Positions 9,141 to 18,584 of a DNA stretch of 64,000 nt are shown here, one piece after another. The notes under the pieces are model-generated. The model did no database searches, was not told the origin of the DNA, and worked only from the letters and a program-made list of their open reading frames with translations. The number at the start of each line of letters is the position of its first letter. The stretch's first letter is position 1. The position numbers and the translations under genes are program-made. Origin of the DNA: Granulosicoccus sp045106855 (GTDB lineage: Bacteria; Pseudomonadota; Gammaproteobacteria; Granulosicoccales; Granulosicoccaceae); NCBI GenBank assembly GCA_045106855.1, contig JBGCFI010000018.1, positions 62,001-126,000 on the forward strand, in the 5' to 3' direction.

Positions 9141-10057
9141 TGGCGGTCATCGATAGTGGCAAGACGGTCTCTTCTACGTTTGCTCCGGTACGCGGCTGGC
9201 TTTTACTACCTTCGTGGTTAGTCATTGGATTTTTTCTACTCCTGCCCGTGCTACTGATGCTCGTGTATTCCTTTTTGACAAAGGAGTTCAGGGGCGGAGT
9301 GATATGGGAATTTTCACTGGCAGCTTATGATCAATTCGTCTTTGATCGTGGCCTGTTCGGTGATGAACCCGTCAGTATTGAATGGACATACATAATCATT
9401 TTTGCCCGCTCAATCGGGCAGGCTTTCATCGCAACTGTTTTGTGTCTGGCTATCGGTTTCCCGACCGCGTATTTTGTTGCCACTCGTCCGCTTCGCACAC
9501 GTTCTTTGTGGTTGTTTCTGATCACCATTCCATACTGGGTCAACCTGCTGATTCGTACTGTGTCCATGAAATTTCTGATTCGGGACAATGGCCCCCTGAA
9601 CGAATCGCTGCTTTGGCTGGGGGTTATAGAATCCCCGATTCAACTCATCAATACGAATGTGGCAGTGCAGTTGGGCTTGTTTTATTCCTATCTGCCTTTC
9701 ATGGTTCTACCTATCTATGCGGCAGTAGAGCGCTACAACGCTTCCTTGTCGGAAGCGGGAGCTGATCTGTATGCTACCCGCTGGCAGATCCTGCGCAAAA
9801 TCATTCTACCGGTCATCAAGCCCGGGATTATCGCTGGATGCATACTGGTTTTTGTGCCTAGTCTGGGGGCTTTTCTGGCGCCTGATTTACTGGGTGGTGC
9901 CAAGACATTCATGATTGGGTCGCTTATTGAAGAGCAGTTCAAGGGAAATGCAGGCAATTGGCCATTTGGCGCAGCGGCATCCATGATTCTATTAAGCATG
10001 GTGATGCTGGTGCTCATGATGTACGCACGATCTCAAATCCAGAACTCGAGCGGTTAG
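9140..10057 (+). CDS. potB: Polyamine ABC transporter permease 1
   Basis: A 305-residue inner-membrane permease with about six membrane segments and the cytoplasmic EAA loop (YNASLSEAGADLYATRW) that docks to the ATPase. It is of the PotB/PotH type. It begins within the potA stop codon (TGATG) and is followed after 5 bases by potC, so all three are co-translated. Length and order match the standard potABC layout. Confidence 0.92.
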   Translation: MAVIDSGKTVSSTFAPVRGWLLLPSWLVIGFFLLLPVLLMLVYSFLTKEFRGGVIWEFSLAAYDQFVFDRGLFGDEPVSIEWTYIIIFARSIGQAFIATVLCLAIGFPTAYFVATRPLRTRSLWLFLITIPYWVNLLIRTVSMKFLIRDNGPLNESLLWLGVIESPIQLINTNVAVQLGLFYSYLPFMVLPIYAAVERYNASLSEAGADLYATRWQILRKIILPVIKPGIIAGCILVFVPSLGAFLAPDLLGGAKTFMIGSLIEEQFKGNAGNWPFGAAASMILLSMVMLVLMMYARSQIQNSSG

Positions 10058-10062
10058 CCGAC

Positions 10063-10896
10063 ATGCGTCTATTCAAGAGTCGTTTTAACGTTCGTCACTA
10101 TCCGGGGTTTTTCGGAATTACACTATTGTGTCTGTTCATACTATATACACCTCTTCTCGTTGTGATGGTGTATTCGTTCAATGACAGCTTATCGATTACG
10201 ACCTGGGGTGGTTTCTCCTTACGCTGGTACGCTGAGATCTTTACCGGTACAGAATCAGCCAAGTTCAAGACAGCGGCGTGGAATTCATTAACAATCGCTC
10301 TGGCTGCAGGGTTCAGCGCCACCACTATAGCTGTTGCCGCCGCCATCGGAATGGTGCGAGGTGGTTATTTTGCCGGGAAGTCGCTGAGTTTTGCCTTGAT
10401 ATCCATGCCAATCATGGTGCCCGAAATAGTAACGGCTGTAGCAACTCTTGTCTTTTTCTCGGCTATAGGATTTACACTGGGTTACGCCTCTATACTGGTA
10501 GCGCACATTGTATTTTGTATTCCGTTTGCCTATTTACCCATTGCCGCAAGGCTGCAAGGTATAGAAGCCAGTTTCGAAGAGGCGGCGCAGGATCTCTATG
10601 CAAACCGCTGGCAGGCGTTTCGTTTCGTGCTTATGCCAATTATGGCCCCCGGAATACTATCAGGATTTCTACTGGCGTTTATCATTTCGCTGGACGATTT
10701 CATCATTACCAATTTTATCAAGGGAGCGGGTGTTGAAACGCTTCCAACGGCAATTTTCGGATCTGTAAAGCAGGGAATAAAGCCTAATATCATGGCATTG
10801 AGCACACTGATGTTGATGTTTTCAGTTGCGATAGTCACAGCTTCCTATCTAATCGGGAAGTCTGGCGAAGAACCTCAAAGTGATAATGCCGAATAA
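10063..10896 (+). CDS. potC: Polyamine ABC transporter permease 2
   Basis: A 277-residue inner-membrane permease of the PotC/PotI type, with about six membrane segments and an EAA loop (IEASFEEAAQDLYANRW). The ATG at 10063 is chosen because it lies 5 bases after the potB stop and gives the family length; a longer frame starting inside potB is an overlap artefact. The next gene, the binding protein, lies 152 bases further and has its own strong ribosome site. Confidence 0.92.
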   Translation: MRLFKSRFNVRHYPGFFGITLLCLFILYTPLLVVMVYSFNDSLSITTWGGFSLRWYAEIFTGTESAKFKTAAWNSLTIALAAGFSATTIAVAAAIGMVRGGYFAGKSLSFALISMPIMVPEIVTAVATLVFFSAIGFTLGYASILVAHIVFCIPFAYLPIAARLQGIEASFEEAAQDLYANRWQAFRFVLMPIMAPGILSGFLLAFIISLDDFIITNFIKGAGVETLPTAIFGSVKQGIKPNIMALSTLMLMFSVAIVTASYLIGKSGEEPQSDNAE

Positions 10897-11048
10897 TGTT
10901 AGTGTTGAAGAATGAATTTGTGTACGCGCGATATTGCATGCACTTGAGTAGTTTCAATTTAGTCGACCAATAGAGCATAATGATCGTGCTATTTTCTACA
11001 TGATTACGTAGTTAGTTTAACTTTTAAACATTTCAGGAGTTCTGCCCG

Positions 11049-12113
11049 ATGCTACCGTCAATACCATTCACTCGTCGCGTGCTTGCCATGAGCATTGCAA
11101 CAACGATTACCGGTCTTTTGTCCATCGCGCCTGTTACCGCACAAGCAGACGGTCAACTATCAATCTATCATTGGTTTGAGTATATCCCTCAGGAGCTTCT
11201 GGACAAGTTTTCTGCGGAGAACGATGTTGAAGTCACAATGGATACGTATGACAGCAACGAATCCATGCTTGCAACGCTCAAGGCAGGTAAGCTAGGTTCA
11301 TACGATGTGGCGGTTCCCGGTGATTACATGGTGCAGATCATGGCTGGCGAAGGGCTACTCGATACCATTGCCCAGGGTGAGTTGGCAAATTTCGATAACA
11401 TAGATGACCTCTGGTTGAACGTTCCTTTTGATGATGGACGTAAGCATTCGATTCCATACCAGTGGGGATCAACCAGCTTTTCGGTTAACCGTGATGTCTA
11501 TCAGGGGGATATAAGTTCTACGGATATCCTGTTCGATCCACCACCCGAGCTGGCTGGCAAAATCAATATGCTGGACAGTCAGGGTGAGGTCATGCTGATG
11601 GCGGGATTGCATCTGGGTATTCCACAATGTAGTCAGGATCGCGAGCAACTCAAAGCGCTCGATAATCTGTTGCAAAGTGCCAAGGCGCAATGGGCCTCTT
11701 TTGGCTCTGACATTGCCAAGGATGTACTGGTCTCTGGTGACGCCGCTGCCGGAATGATCTACAACGGCTTTTCGGCCAAAGCACGAGAAGAGGGTGCCAA
11801 TATTGAATACGCTTATCCGGAACAGGGTTACGTTGTCTGGATGGATAATGTCGTGTTGCTGAAGGATGCGCCTAACCGGGAAAACGCTATCAAGTTTATG
11901 GATTTTCTTCTTGAGCCAGAGAATATCGCTGCAGTGACTAATTTTGCTCAGTATTCTGCAGGTGTTAAAGGCGTCAATGAATTTCTGGATCCTGCTCTGG
12001 CGAAATCACCTGAAGCTAATCCACCCACGGGTCCAGAAGGTGTTTTCGTGGCTGTCTGTGATCAGGCCACACAGGAAGTCTATGACCAACTGTGGACAAG
12101 ACTCAGAAAATAG
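11049..12113 (+). CDS. potD: Spermidine/putrescine-binding periplasmic protein
   Basis: 354 residues with a signal peptide of about 34 residues ending ...TAQADG, then the PotD-type start LSIYHWFEYIPQELL. Other family signatures are DVAVPGDYMVQIM, SIPYQWGSTSF and YPEQGYVVWMDN. It captures a polyamine and delivers it to PotB-PotC. A good ribosome site (AGGAG) precedes the ATG. The 152-base gap after potC may allow separate expression, as is common for binding proteins, which are needed in excess. Confidence 0.92.
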   Translation: MLPSIPFTRRVLAMSIATTITGLLSIAPVTAQADGQLSIYHWFEYIPQELLDKFSAENDVEVTMDTYDSNESMLATLKAGKLGSYDVAVPGDYMVQIMAGEGLLDTIAQGELANFDNIDDLWLNVPFDDGRKHSIPYQWGSTSFSVNRDVYQGDISSTDILFDPPPELAGKINMLDSQGEVMLMAGLHLGIPQCSQDREQLKALDNLLQSAKAQWASFGSDIAKDVLVSGDAAAGMIYNGFSAKAREEGANIEYAYPEQGYVVWMDNVVLLKDAPNRENAIKFMDFLLEPENIAAVTNFAQYSAGVKGVNEFLDPALAKSPEANPPTGPEGVFVAVCDQATQEVYDQLWTRLRK

Positions 12114-12144
12114 TCCGAAAATACGTCATTATTTTTTACTGATG

Positions 12145-12232
12145 GACCTTACGCATCGCTATAGCTCCAAAGTCATGTCATTGGGGCTACAAAGCCGACT
12201 GTGAGAACACTTTGGTGATGGTGCGTAAGGTC
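12145..12232. repeat. Long-range inverted repeat downstream of potD
   Basis: An 11-bp perfect inverted repeat (12145-12155 with 12222-12232) encloses a second 6-bp pair (12167-12172 with 12210-12215) and a small GGCT-ACAA-AGCC hairpin at 12185-12196. Together these could fold into one branched RNA structure in the potD 3' region. There is no U tract, so it is not a standard terminator. Its function is unknown. Confidence 0.35.
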
Positions 12233-12407
12233 ATGCCAATAATAGTTGCAAATTCGTTTTACGTCATTGTGAAGACATGCTTGTATTGTCAGTTGTTCAG
12301 GTATCTAGAATCAGTTAAGTATTTTCTGATAGTGGCGGATGCGATGACACTGCGGCCTTATCAATTAATGCCAAATAATAATACGATCGATAACGGATGG
12401 GGTGAGC

Positions 12408-13673
12408 ATGTCTATTGAAGACGTAGGCACGTTGATCGTCGGTTGCGGGCAAGCAGGCATTGCGATGAGCGAGCACTTGTCAAATATTAACGAGTCGCAT
12501 CTTATCCTGGAACGCTCTGAAATCGCTGAACGATGGCGTAGTGAGCGTTGGGATTCACTGGTCGCAAACGGACCTGCCTGGCATGATCGTTTTCCGAATA
12601 TGGAGTTCGAAGGGCTAGACCCTGATGCCTTTGCTTCCAGGCAGGATGTTGTCGACTATTTCGTGGCGTACGCTTCGATGATAAAGGCTCCGGTACGTTG
12701 CGGTGTAGAGGTTACCAATGTACAAAAAGCCATTGGCAAAAATGGGTTTGTTGTCGAGACATCAGCCGGTAGTCTGCACGCGCGAAACGTCGTTGCCGCA
12801 ACCGGTGCGTTCCAGCACCCTGTTTATCCATCGATAGTTCCGGAATCCATAGTAGTCGAACAATTGCACTCCTGTGCTTATCGCAACCCGGCGCAGTTAC
12901 GTGAGGGTGCGATACTGGTCGTTGGCGCTGGATCCTCAGGCACGCAAATAGCCGAAGAGCTGGCAGGCTCTGGTAAATCAGTCTATCTGTCAGTTGGTCC
13001 GCATGACAGACCACCACGTAGATATCGTAGACATGATTTTGTCTGGTGGCTGGGAGTATTGGGCAAATGGGACGCGCAGGCACTAGAGCCGGGACTTGAA
13101 CATGTCACCATCGCAGTAAGTGGCGCTAACGGGGGAAATACAGTAGATTTTCGAGAGCTGGCCACCCGAGGTGTAACACTGGTCGGATTAACACAATCCT
13201 ACGAAAATGGTGTTATCCGTTTTGCCTCTGATCTGGCGGACAATCTGGCAAAAGGGGATGCAAATTACCTCTCGGTGCTTGATGAAGCGGATGCCTATAT
13301 TGAGCGCAATGGACTGGACCTTCCGCAAGATCCTGATGCGCGCGTTTTTGCGCCTGTACCCAATTGCGTCGAACAGCCGATTCGAGAGCTTGATGTCGCT
13401 AGTGCAGGGATTTCGTCGATAATCTGGGCAACGGGCTATTCTGTAGACTACGGTTGGCTGGATGTCGACATCTTTAGTGCCGACGGAAAACCCTTACACC
13501 AGCGAGGGGTATCGGCTGAGCCTGGCATCTATTTTCTGGGATTGCCATGGCAATCCAGAAGAGGTTCCTCGTTTATCTGGGGGGTCTGGCATGATGCAAA
13601 GTATCTGGCTGATCACATTGCTACACAACGAGGGTATCTGGAGCATCACCTGGCTTCTAGAGGATCTATATAG
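12408..13673 (+). CDS. Flavin-containing monooxygenase-like oxidoreductase (CzcO family)
   Basis: A 421-residue FAD- and NAD(P)H-binding protein. The FAD Rossmann motif near the N terminus is LIVGCGQAGIAMSEHL. The stretch RWRSERWDSL is typical of the family, a second NAD(P)H Rossmann motif is LVVGAGSSGTQIAEEL, and an ATG motif occurs in VVAATGAFQHP and IIWATGYSVDY. Such proteins N- or S-oxygenate small substrates or transport-linked metabolites. The position between a polyamine importer and riboswitch-controlled glycine-cleavage genes hints at an amine substrate, but this is inference. The ATG at 12408 follows a G-rich ribosome site; a GTG 6 bases upstream is possible. Confidence 0.82.
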   Translation: MSIEDVGTLIVGCGQAGIAMSEHLSNINESHLILERSEIAERWRSERWDSLVANGPAWHDRFPNMEFEGLDPDAFASRQDVVDYFVAYASMIKAPVRCGVEVTNVQKAIGKNGFVVETSAGSLHARNVVAATGAFQHPVYPSIVPESIVVEQLHSCAYRNPAQLREGAILVVGAGSSGTQIAEELAGSGKSVYLSVGPHDRPPRRYRRHDFVWWLGVLGKWDAQALEPGLEHVTIAVSGANGGNTVDFRELATRGVTLVGLTQSYENGVIRFASDLADNLAKGDANYLSVLDEADAYIERNGLDLPQDPDARVFAPVPNCVEQPIRELDVASAGISSIIWATGYSVDYGWLDVDIFSADGKPLHQRGVSAEPGIYFLGLPWQSRRGSSFIWGVWHDAKYLADHIATQRGYLEHHLASRGSI

Positions 13674-13800
13674 ATATCGCATAAACCCGCTGATTGATCT
13701 GCGGCTGATAACCCCTTCATTGTGTGATGAAGTAGTTGACGTCGCCCGCAAATTACATCACCATTCACTGGCTATCGGATCATTATCCGGGCTGTAAGTG

Positions 13801-13980
13801 GGAGAGCGTATCCGGGGTTAATTTGCACTGGTGCCGCCGAAGGGGAAACCACCCGTAAACTCTCAGGCGAAAGGACCGCTTGCAGCATTAGCACTCTGGA
13901 AAGTCGGGCGACATGCCCGCGCCGACGGTGTAAGCAAACATCGGCAATGTTTGCGAGTCTCTCAGGCTAAAGACAGAGGG
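13801..13980 (+). ncRNA. Tandem glycine riboswitch upstream of gcvT
   Basis: Two consecutive glycine aptamers. The first (about 13801-13885) starts GGAGAGCG, contains GCCGCCGAAGGGGAAACC, and ends CTCTCAGGCGAAAGGACCG. The second (about 13893-13980) contains GCGCCGACGGTGTAAGCAAA and ends CTCTCAGGCTAAAGACAGAGG. These conserved blocks define the gcvT RNA motif. Family knowledge: the tandem form turns on glycine-cleavage genes when glycine is high. It ends 59 bases before the gcvT start. Confidence 0.95.
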
Positions 13981-14039
13981 GTATGAGCTGCGTCAGGTGT
14001 CTATGCCATTGGCGTAAATTTCGTATGCCCGGAGTCTGT

Positions 14040-15170
14040 ATGTCCAATTCGCCTGATAGTGCCAATACGGAAAAGCCTGCCACCACCAGTCGCACGGTGC
14101 TTTACGATTTGCACAAAGAGATGGGTGGAAAAATGGTAGATTTTGCTGGCTGGGAGATGCCCGTGCAATTTCCGGCCGGAATCATGGCTGAACACCGTCA
14201 GTGCCGTGAAAAAGCTGCTTTGTTTGATGTTTCGCACATGGGGCAGCTCGAACTTCGAGGAGCGCGCACAGCGCAGGCACTCGAATCGCTCGTACCGGCG
14301 GATCTGGAAAATTTGCCAGAGGGTCGTTGTAGATATAGTTTCTTTACCAATGCAGAGGGAGGCATATTAGACGATCTAATTATCACCAATGCTGGCGATC
14401 ATTTTTATCTTGTGGTTAATGCATCGACGCGTCGAGAGGATATTGCACATCTGCGCCAGCATCTAACCGACGTTAGCATCGACGAGCTTACGGACCATGC
14501 ATTGATCGCTGTTCAGGGTCCGGCGGCTATAGATGTCGTGTTAACCCATTGCCCGGCGGCTGCAAATCTTATCTTTATGCAATCCATTGAAGTCAGTATT
14601 GACGATGTCCCGTGTCGGGTTTCACGCCTGGGTTATACCGGTGAAGATGGTTTCGAACTATCCATCCCAAACAAACATGCTGATCGGATAACCCGCCTCA
14701 TGCTGGCTCATGATCTTTGTATGCCGGCGGGTCTTGGTGCCCGGGATTCATTACGCCTGGAAGCGGGCTTATGCCTCTACGGTAATGATCTGGATACAAC
14801 GACAACGCCTATTGAGGCTTCGCTAACCTGGGCTATCCAGAAGCGTCGTCGTGCAAAGGGTGGTTTCCCTGGTGATTCGATCATCATGAATCAGATAACT
14901 GATGGTCCATCCCGAAAGCTGGTCGGAATTCGCCCGGGTGGGCGAGTACCGGCACGACACGGTGCCCAGATTTGCGATATGTCGGGTGCCGTCATCGGAG
15001 TTGTGACTTCAGGGGGATTTGCGCCAACGCTGGGTGCACCGGTTGCCATAGGCTATGTCGATTCGGCACATGCACATTGTGGTACAGCGTTGATGTTATC
15101 CGTCAGAGGCAAGCTGCATCCTGCACAGATCAGTGAGTTGCCTTTTGTATCGCATAGTTACAAACGTTGA
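14040..15170 (+). CDS. gcvT: Aminomethyltransferase (glycine cleavage system T protein)
   Basis: A 376-residue folate-dependent enzyme that transfers the methylene from H-protein-bound aminomethyl to tetrahydrofolate. Hallmarks are FAGWEMPVQFPAGIMAEH, LFDVSHMGQLEL, GYTGEDGFELSIP, LGARDSLRLEAGLCLYGND and a C-terminal barrel domain. The ATG at 14040 (GGAG 9 bases upstream) is preferred over one at 13983, which would overlap the riboswitch tail and add a non-family extension. gcvP follows after 93 bases; no gcvH lies between. Confidence 0.95.
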   Translation: MSNSPDSANTEKPATTSRTVLYDLHKEMGGKMVDFAGWEMPVQFPAGIMAEHRQCREKAALFDVSHMGQLELRGARTAQALESLVPADLENLPEGRCRYSFFTNAEGGILDDLIITNAGDHFYLVVNASTRREDIAHLRQHLTDVSIDELTDHALIAVQGPAAIDVVLTHCPAAANLIFMQSIEVSIDDVPCRVSRLGYTGEDGFELSIPNKHADRITRLMLAHDLCMPAGLGARDSLRLEAGLCLYGNDLDTTTTPIEASLTWAIQKRRRAKGGFPGDSIIMNQITDGPSRKLVGIRPGGRVPARHGAQICDMSGAVIGVVTSGGFAPTLGAPVAIGYVDSAHAHCGTALMLSVRGKLHPAQISELPFVSHSYKR

Positions 15171-15263
15171 TTTGTAACAATCCATTAATGAAAGCAAGCG
15201 CTTGAAACAATTGCCAGGCAAGCGACGATAACCTTTACGATCACTGGGTCCAGAGATAACACT

Positions 15264-18128
15264 ATGTCATTCAAACCTACAGATTACTTCGCCTACGACT
15301 TTGCCAATCGACGGCATATCGGACCCTCATTGGCGGAGATAGATGACATGCTCGAGGTTATCGGATACAGCAGTCTGGATGAACTGATAGATGCAACGGT
15401 ACCCCCGGTTATCAGGCAATCAGAGCCTCTTGATTGGGGGCCAGCCATGACGGAACGCGATGCCTTGTATTTCATACGTCAAGTCGCCAATAAAAACAAG
15501 TTGCTTACATCGCTTATTGGTCAAGGTTACTACGGTACAACTACGCCTGCTCCTATACTTCGCAATATCATGGAGAACCCCGCCTGGTATACCGCCTACA
15601 CGCCCTATCAACCGGAAATCTCACAAGGGCGCCTGGAAGCCTTGCTTAATTTCCAGACGATGGTTAGCGATCTAACCAGTCTTGATGTGGCTAATGCATC
15701 TTTACTGGATGAGGCAACCGCAGCTGCCGAAGCCATGGCCATGGCGAAACGTTCCGCAAAATCGAAAAAAACCGCATTTTTTGTCGATGAGAATTGCCAT
15801 TCTCAAAATATCGCTGTTATCAAGACGCGTGCAGAACCACTGAATATAAAAATTATTGTCGGACCTCCTGACGAGCTTGATGCGACTGAGGTGTTCGGTG
15901 CGATATTCCAGTACCCCGGCACTTACGGCCATGTAAGAGATTTTACCAACAGTATTGAGTCTCTCCACCAGCACGGAGCTTTGGCTGTTGTAATTGCTGA
16001 TCTGCTTGCGTTATCACTGATTAAATCACCCGGTGAAATGAATGCTGATATTGCAGTTGGCTCCACTCAAAGGTTTGGCGTACCCATGGGGTATGGTGGA
16101 CCACATGCGGCTTATATGGCTGTTAAGGATGTTTACAAACGCTCAATGCCTGGGCGTATTGTTGGTGCTTCTATAGATTCCAGAGGCAATCCCGCCTATC
16201 GCCTGGCTCTGCAAACGCGCGAACAACATATCAGGCGTGAGAAGGCTAACTCCAATGTGTGCACAGCGCAGGCACTGCTTGCTGTCATGGCATCCATGTA
16301 TGCGGTCTATCACGGTCCTAACGGGATAAGGGCAATTGCCGAGTCGGTGCATCGTAAGGCTGCGCGATTGGCCAAAGGTCTTGCGCAACACGGCTTCAAT
16401 AGCGAACCTGACGTGTATTTCGACACCATCACCGTTGAGGTAGGGCAGCTTCAACGAACCGTCATGACGGCGGCGGTTGCCAATGGGATCAACCTGCGCA
16501 AAGTGGGTGAGACGAAGGTAGGTATCAGTGTTGATGAGCAGACCCGGCCGGAGACCATAGAAGCCGTATGGCGTGCCTTCGGTATTGAGCTGAAGGATGA
16601 CAGTCAGGTGAATCGTGAGTATCACCTGCCCAATAGCCTGCTTCGCGCAAGCCCGATCCTGACCCATCCCATATTCCATCAAAACCGTTCTGAAGCCCAG
16701 TTCACGCGTTATATGCGTCGGCTTGCAGATCGGGATCTTGCGCTTGATCGGTCAATGATACCGCTCGGCTCGTGCACCATGAAGCTAAATGCCACCGTTG
16801 AAATGATCCCGGTTACGTGGCCGGAGTTTGGACAGTTGCATCCTTTCGTGCCTAAAAATCAGGCGGAAGGGTACTTGGAGATGATTGCAGACCTTAATAG
16901 CAAGCTTTGTCAGATAACCGGCTACGACGCCATATCGCAACAACCCAATTCCGGAGCGCAGGGTGAATATGCAGGTCTTCTGACTATTCGTAATTATCAC
17001 ATCGCGCGTGGTGAAGCACACCGTAATGTCTGTCTGATTCCAACATCAGCTCATGGAACCAACCCCGCTTCCGCACAGATGGTGGGATGGAAGGTTGTTC
17101 CGATTAATGCTGACAAGCACGGCAACATTGATGTGCTGGATTTTAAACAGAAGGCTGAAAAGCATAGTACTCATCTTGCTGGCTGCATGATCACTTACCC
17201 ATCAACGCACGGGGTGTTCGAAGAAACGGTTACCGAAGTTTGCGCTATCACCCACCAGCATGGTGGTCAGGTCTACATAGACGGTGCGAATTTAAATGCC
17301 ATGGTCGGATTGTCCCAACCCGGCAAGATTGGTGGTGACGTTAGCCATCTCAATTTACATAAGACGTTCTGTATTCCACATGGTGGCGGTGGGCCTGGAA
17401 TGGGACCTATTGGTGTCAAGAAACATCTTGCACCTTATTTGCCGGGCCACCCTGAACATCATGATGCTGTTGGCCCGGTCGCCGCTGCACCGTTTGGCTC
17501 ACCGTCCATACTTCCCGTGAGTTGGGCATACATTCTCTTGATGGGTGGCTCAGGATTGACACAGGCAACGAGAATTGCCATCTTGAATGCAAACTATATC
17601 GCAGCACAGCTTAAAGGTTCGTATGAGGTATTGTTCAGCTCGGAAAAGGGTCTGGTGGCGCACGAGTGCATCCTTGATACCAGACCCTTAGCAGCCAGTG
17701 CCAATGTCACGGTTGACGACATTGCAAAGCGACTCATGGACAGTGGCTTCCACGCTCCAACCATGAGCTGGCCTGTTGCCGGCACGCTGATGGTCGAACC
17801 TACCGAGTCAGAACCCAAAGCCGAATTGGACCGATTTGTTGATGCCATGCTCTCGATCTATCAGGAGGCGAAGGCTATCGAAGAAGGGCGTATGGATGGT
17901 GCCAACAATCCTCTGAAAAATGCACCGCATACGGTAGCTGATCTGGTGGGCCATTGGGACAGACCGTACACTCGGGAACAGGCCTGCTATCCACCGGGTG
18001 CCTTAGGTGTTGACAAGTACTGGCCCCCGGTCAACAGAGTTGATAATGTTTATGGGGATCGTCATCTGGTGTGCACATGCCCTCCCATGGAATGTTATGT
18101 CGATGAGCCTGCTGAAGAAAAATCCTGA
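15264..18128 (+). CDS. gcvP: Glycine dehydrogenase (decarboxylating), P protein
   Basis: A 954-residue PLP enzyme of full fused length (N- and C-terminal homologous halves). The cofactor Lys is about residue 700 in LNLHKTFCIPHGGGGPG. Other signatures are RRHIGPS near the start, GQGYYGTTTPAPILRNIMENP and PLGSCTMKLNA. It decarboxylates glycine onto the lipoyl arm of GcvH. It is controlled with gcvT by the glycine riboswitch. The partner genes gcvH and lpd are not seen in the window, so H protein must be encoded elsewhere. Confidence 0.96.
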   Translation: MSFKPTDYFAYDFANRRHIGPSLAEIDDMLEVIGYSSLDELIDATVPPVIRQSEPLDWGPAMTERDALYFIRQVANKNKLLTSLIGQGYYGTTTPAPILRNIMENPAWYTAYTPYQPEISQGRLEALLNFQTMVSDLTSLDVANASLLDEATAAAEAMAMAKRSAKSKKTAFFVDENCHSQNIAVIKTRAEPLNIKIIVGPPDELDATEVFGAIFQYPGTYGHVRDFTNSIESLHQHGALAVVIADLLALSLIKSPGEMNADIAVGSTQRFGVPMGYGGPHAAYMAVKDVYKRSMPGRIVGASIDSRGNPAYRLALQTREQHIRREKANSNVCTAQALLAVMASMYAVYHGPNGIRAIAESVHRKAARLAKGLAQHGFNSEPDVYFDTITVEVGQLQRTVMTAAVANGINLRKVGETKVGISVDEQTRPETIEAVWRAFGIELKDDSQVNREYHLPNSLLRASPILTHPIFHQNRSEAQFTRYMRRLADRDLALDRSMIPLGSCTMKLNATVEMIPVTWPEFGQLHPFVPKNQAEGYLEMIADLNSKLCQITGYDAISQQPNSGAQGEYAGLLTIRNYHIARGEAHRNVCLIPTSAHGTNPASAQMVGWKVVPINADKHGNIDVLDFKQKAEKHSTHLAGCMITYPSTHGVFEETVTEVCAITHQHGGQVYIDGANLNAMVGLSQPGKIGGDVSHLNLHKTFCIPHGGGGPGMGPIGVKKHLAPYLPGHPEHHDAVGPVAAAPFGSPSILPVSWAYILLMGGSGLTQATRIAILNANYIAAQLKGSYEVLFSSEKGLVAHECILDTRPLAASANVTVDDIAKRLMDSGFHAPTMSWPVAGTLMVEPTESEPKAELDRFVDAMLSIYQEAKAIEEGRMDGANNPLKNAPHTVADLVGHWDRPYTREQACYPPGALGVDKYWPPVNRVDNVYGDRHLVCTCPPMECYVDEPAEEKS

Positions 18129-18584
18129 GCGTTGCAGACAGAGCTGTTTTTTCGGCTCTGAGTGCTCTATTGTCGATTATCAGGTTTTGCTGGGTTGATA
18201 ACCGTTACGAGTTTTCCGGCTGGAATTAAACCTGTGCGAGTGTCTCAACGGACCTATACATAGCGATACTCGCCGACACCAGAATGCTTTTTGGATACTC
18301 GTTAAACCTATCTGATAGGCACGGCTGCTGGTCTGGCCAGAAGTAATAGGAACGAGTCTGGTCGATAGGCATATTTTACTGATCGTACAACCAAGTAACA
18401 TACATTGCTGGTGGCGGGAAGTTGCCAGTATAACTATATTTGCGACAAATTCCTGACACTGTTTCATATTTTGGTGCACGTTCACCTGTAAAAATACACT
18501 TCGGTACTCCGGTAAAAGCAATCGGGTAGGTCGTTCACTCGAAAACAGAGTGTTGAGGTAGAAACCAGGAATTGTCACTTTGTT
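18129..18584. other. Intergenic region between gcvP and the Crp/Fnr-type gene
   Basis: 456 bases without a supportable gene. A weak hairpin (CAGAGC paired with GCTCTG near 18137-18165, with the T run inside the loop rather than after the stem) may end gcvP transcripts, but it is not a good intrinsic terminator. The rest presumably contains the promoter of the downstream regulator. Confidence 0.4.

Noticed and set aside
16143..16682. Long open frame (179 codons) on the minus strand inside gcvP
   Set aside because: It lies entirely within a confidently identified essential enzyme gene and has no family features; an antisense shadow.
18137..18165. Terminator after gcvP
   Set aside because: The T run is in the loop of the hairpin, not after the stem, and the stem is only 6 bp.
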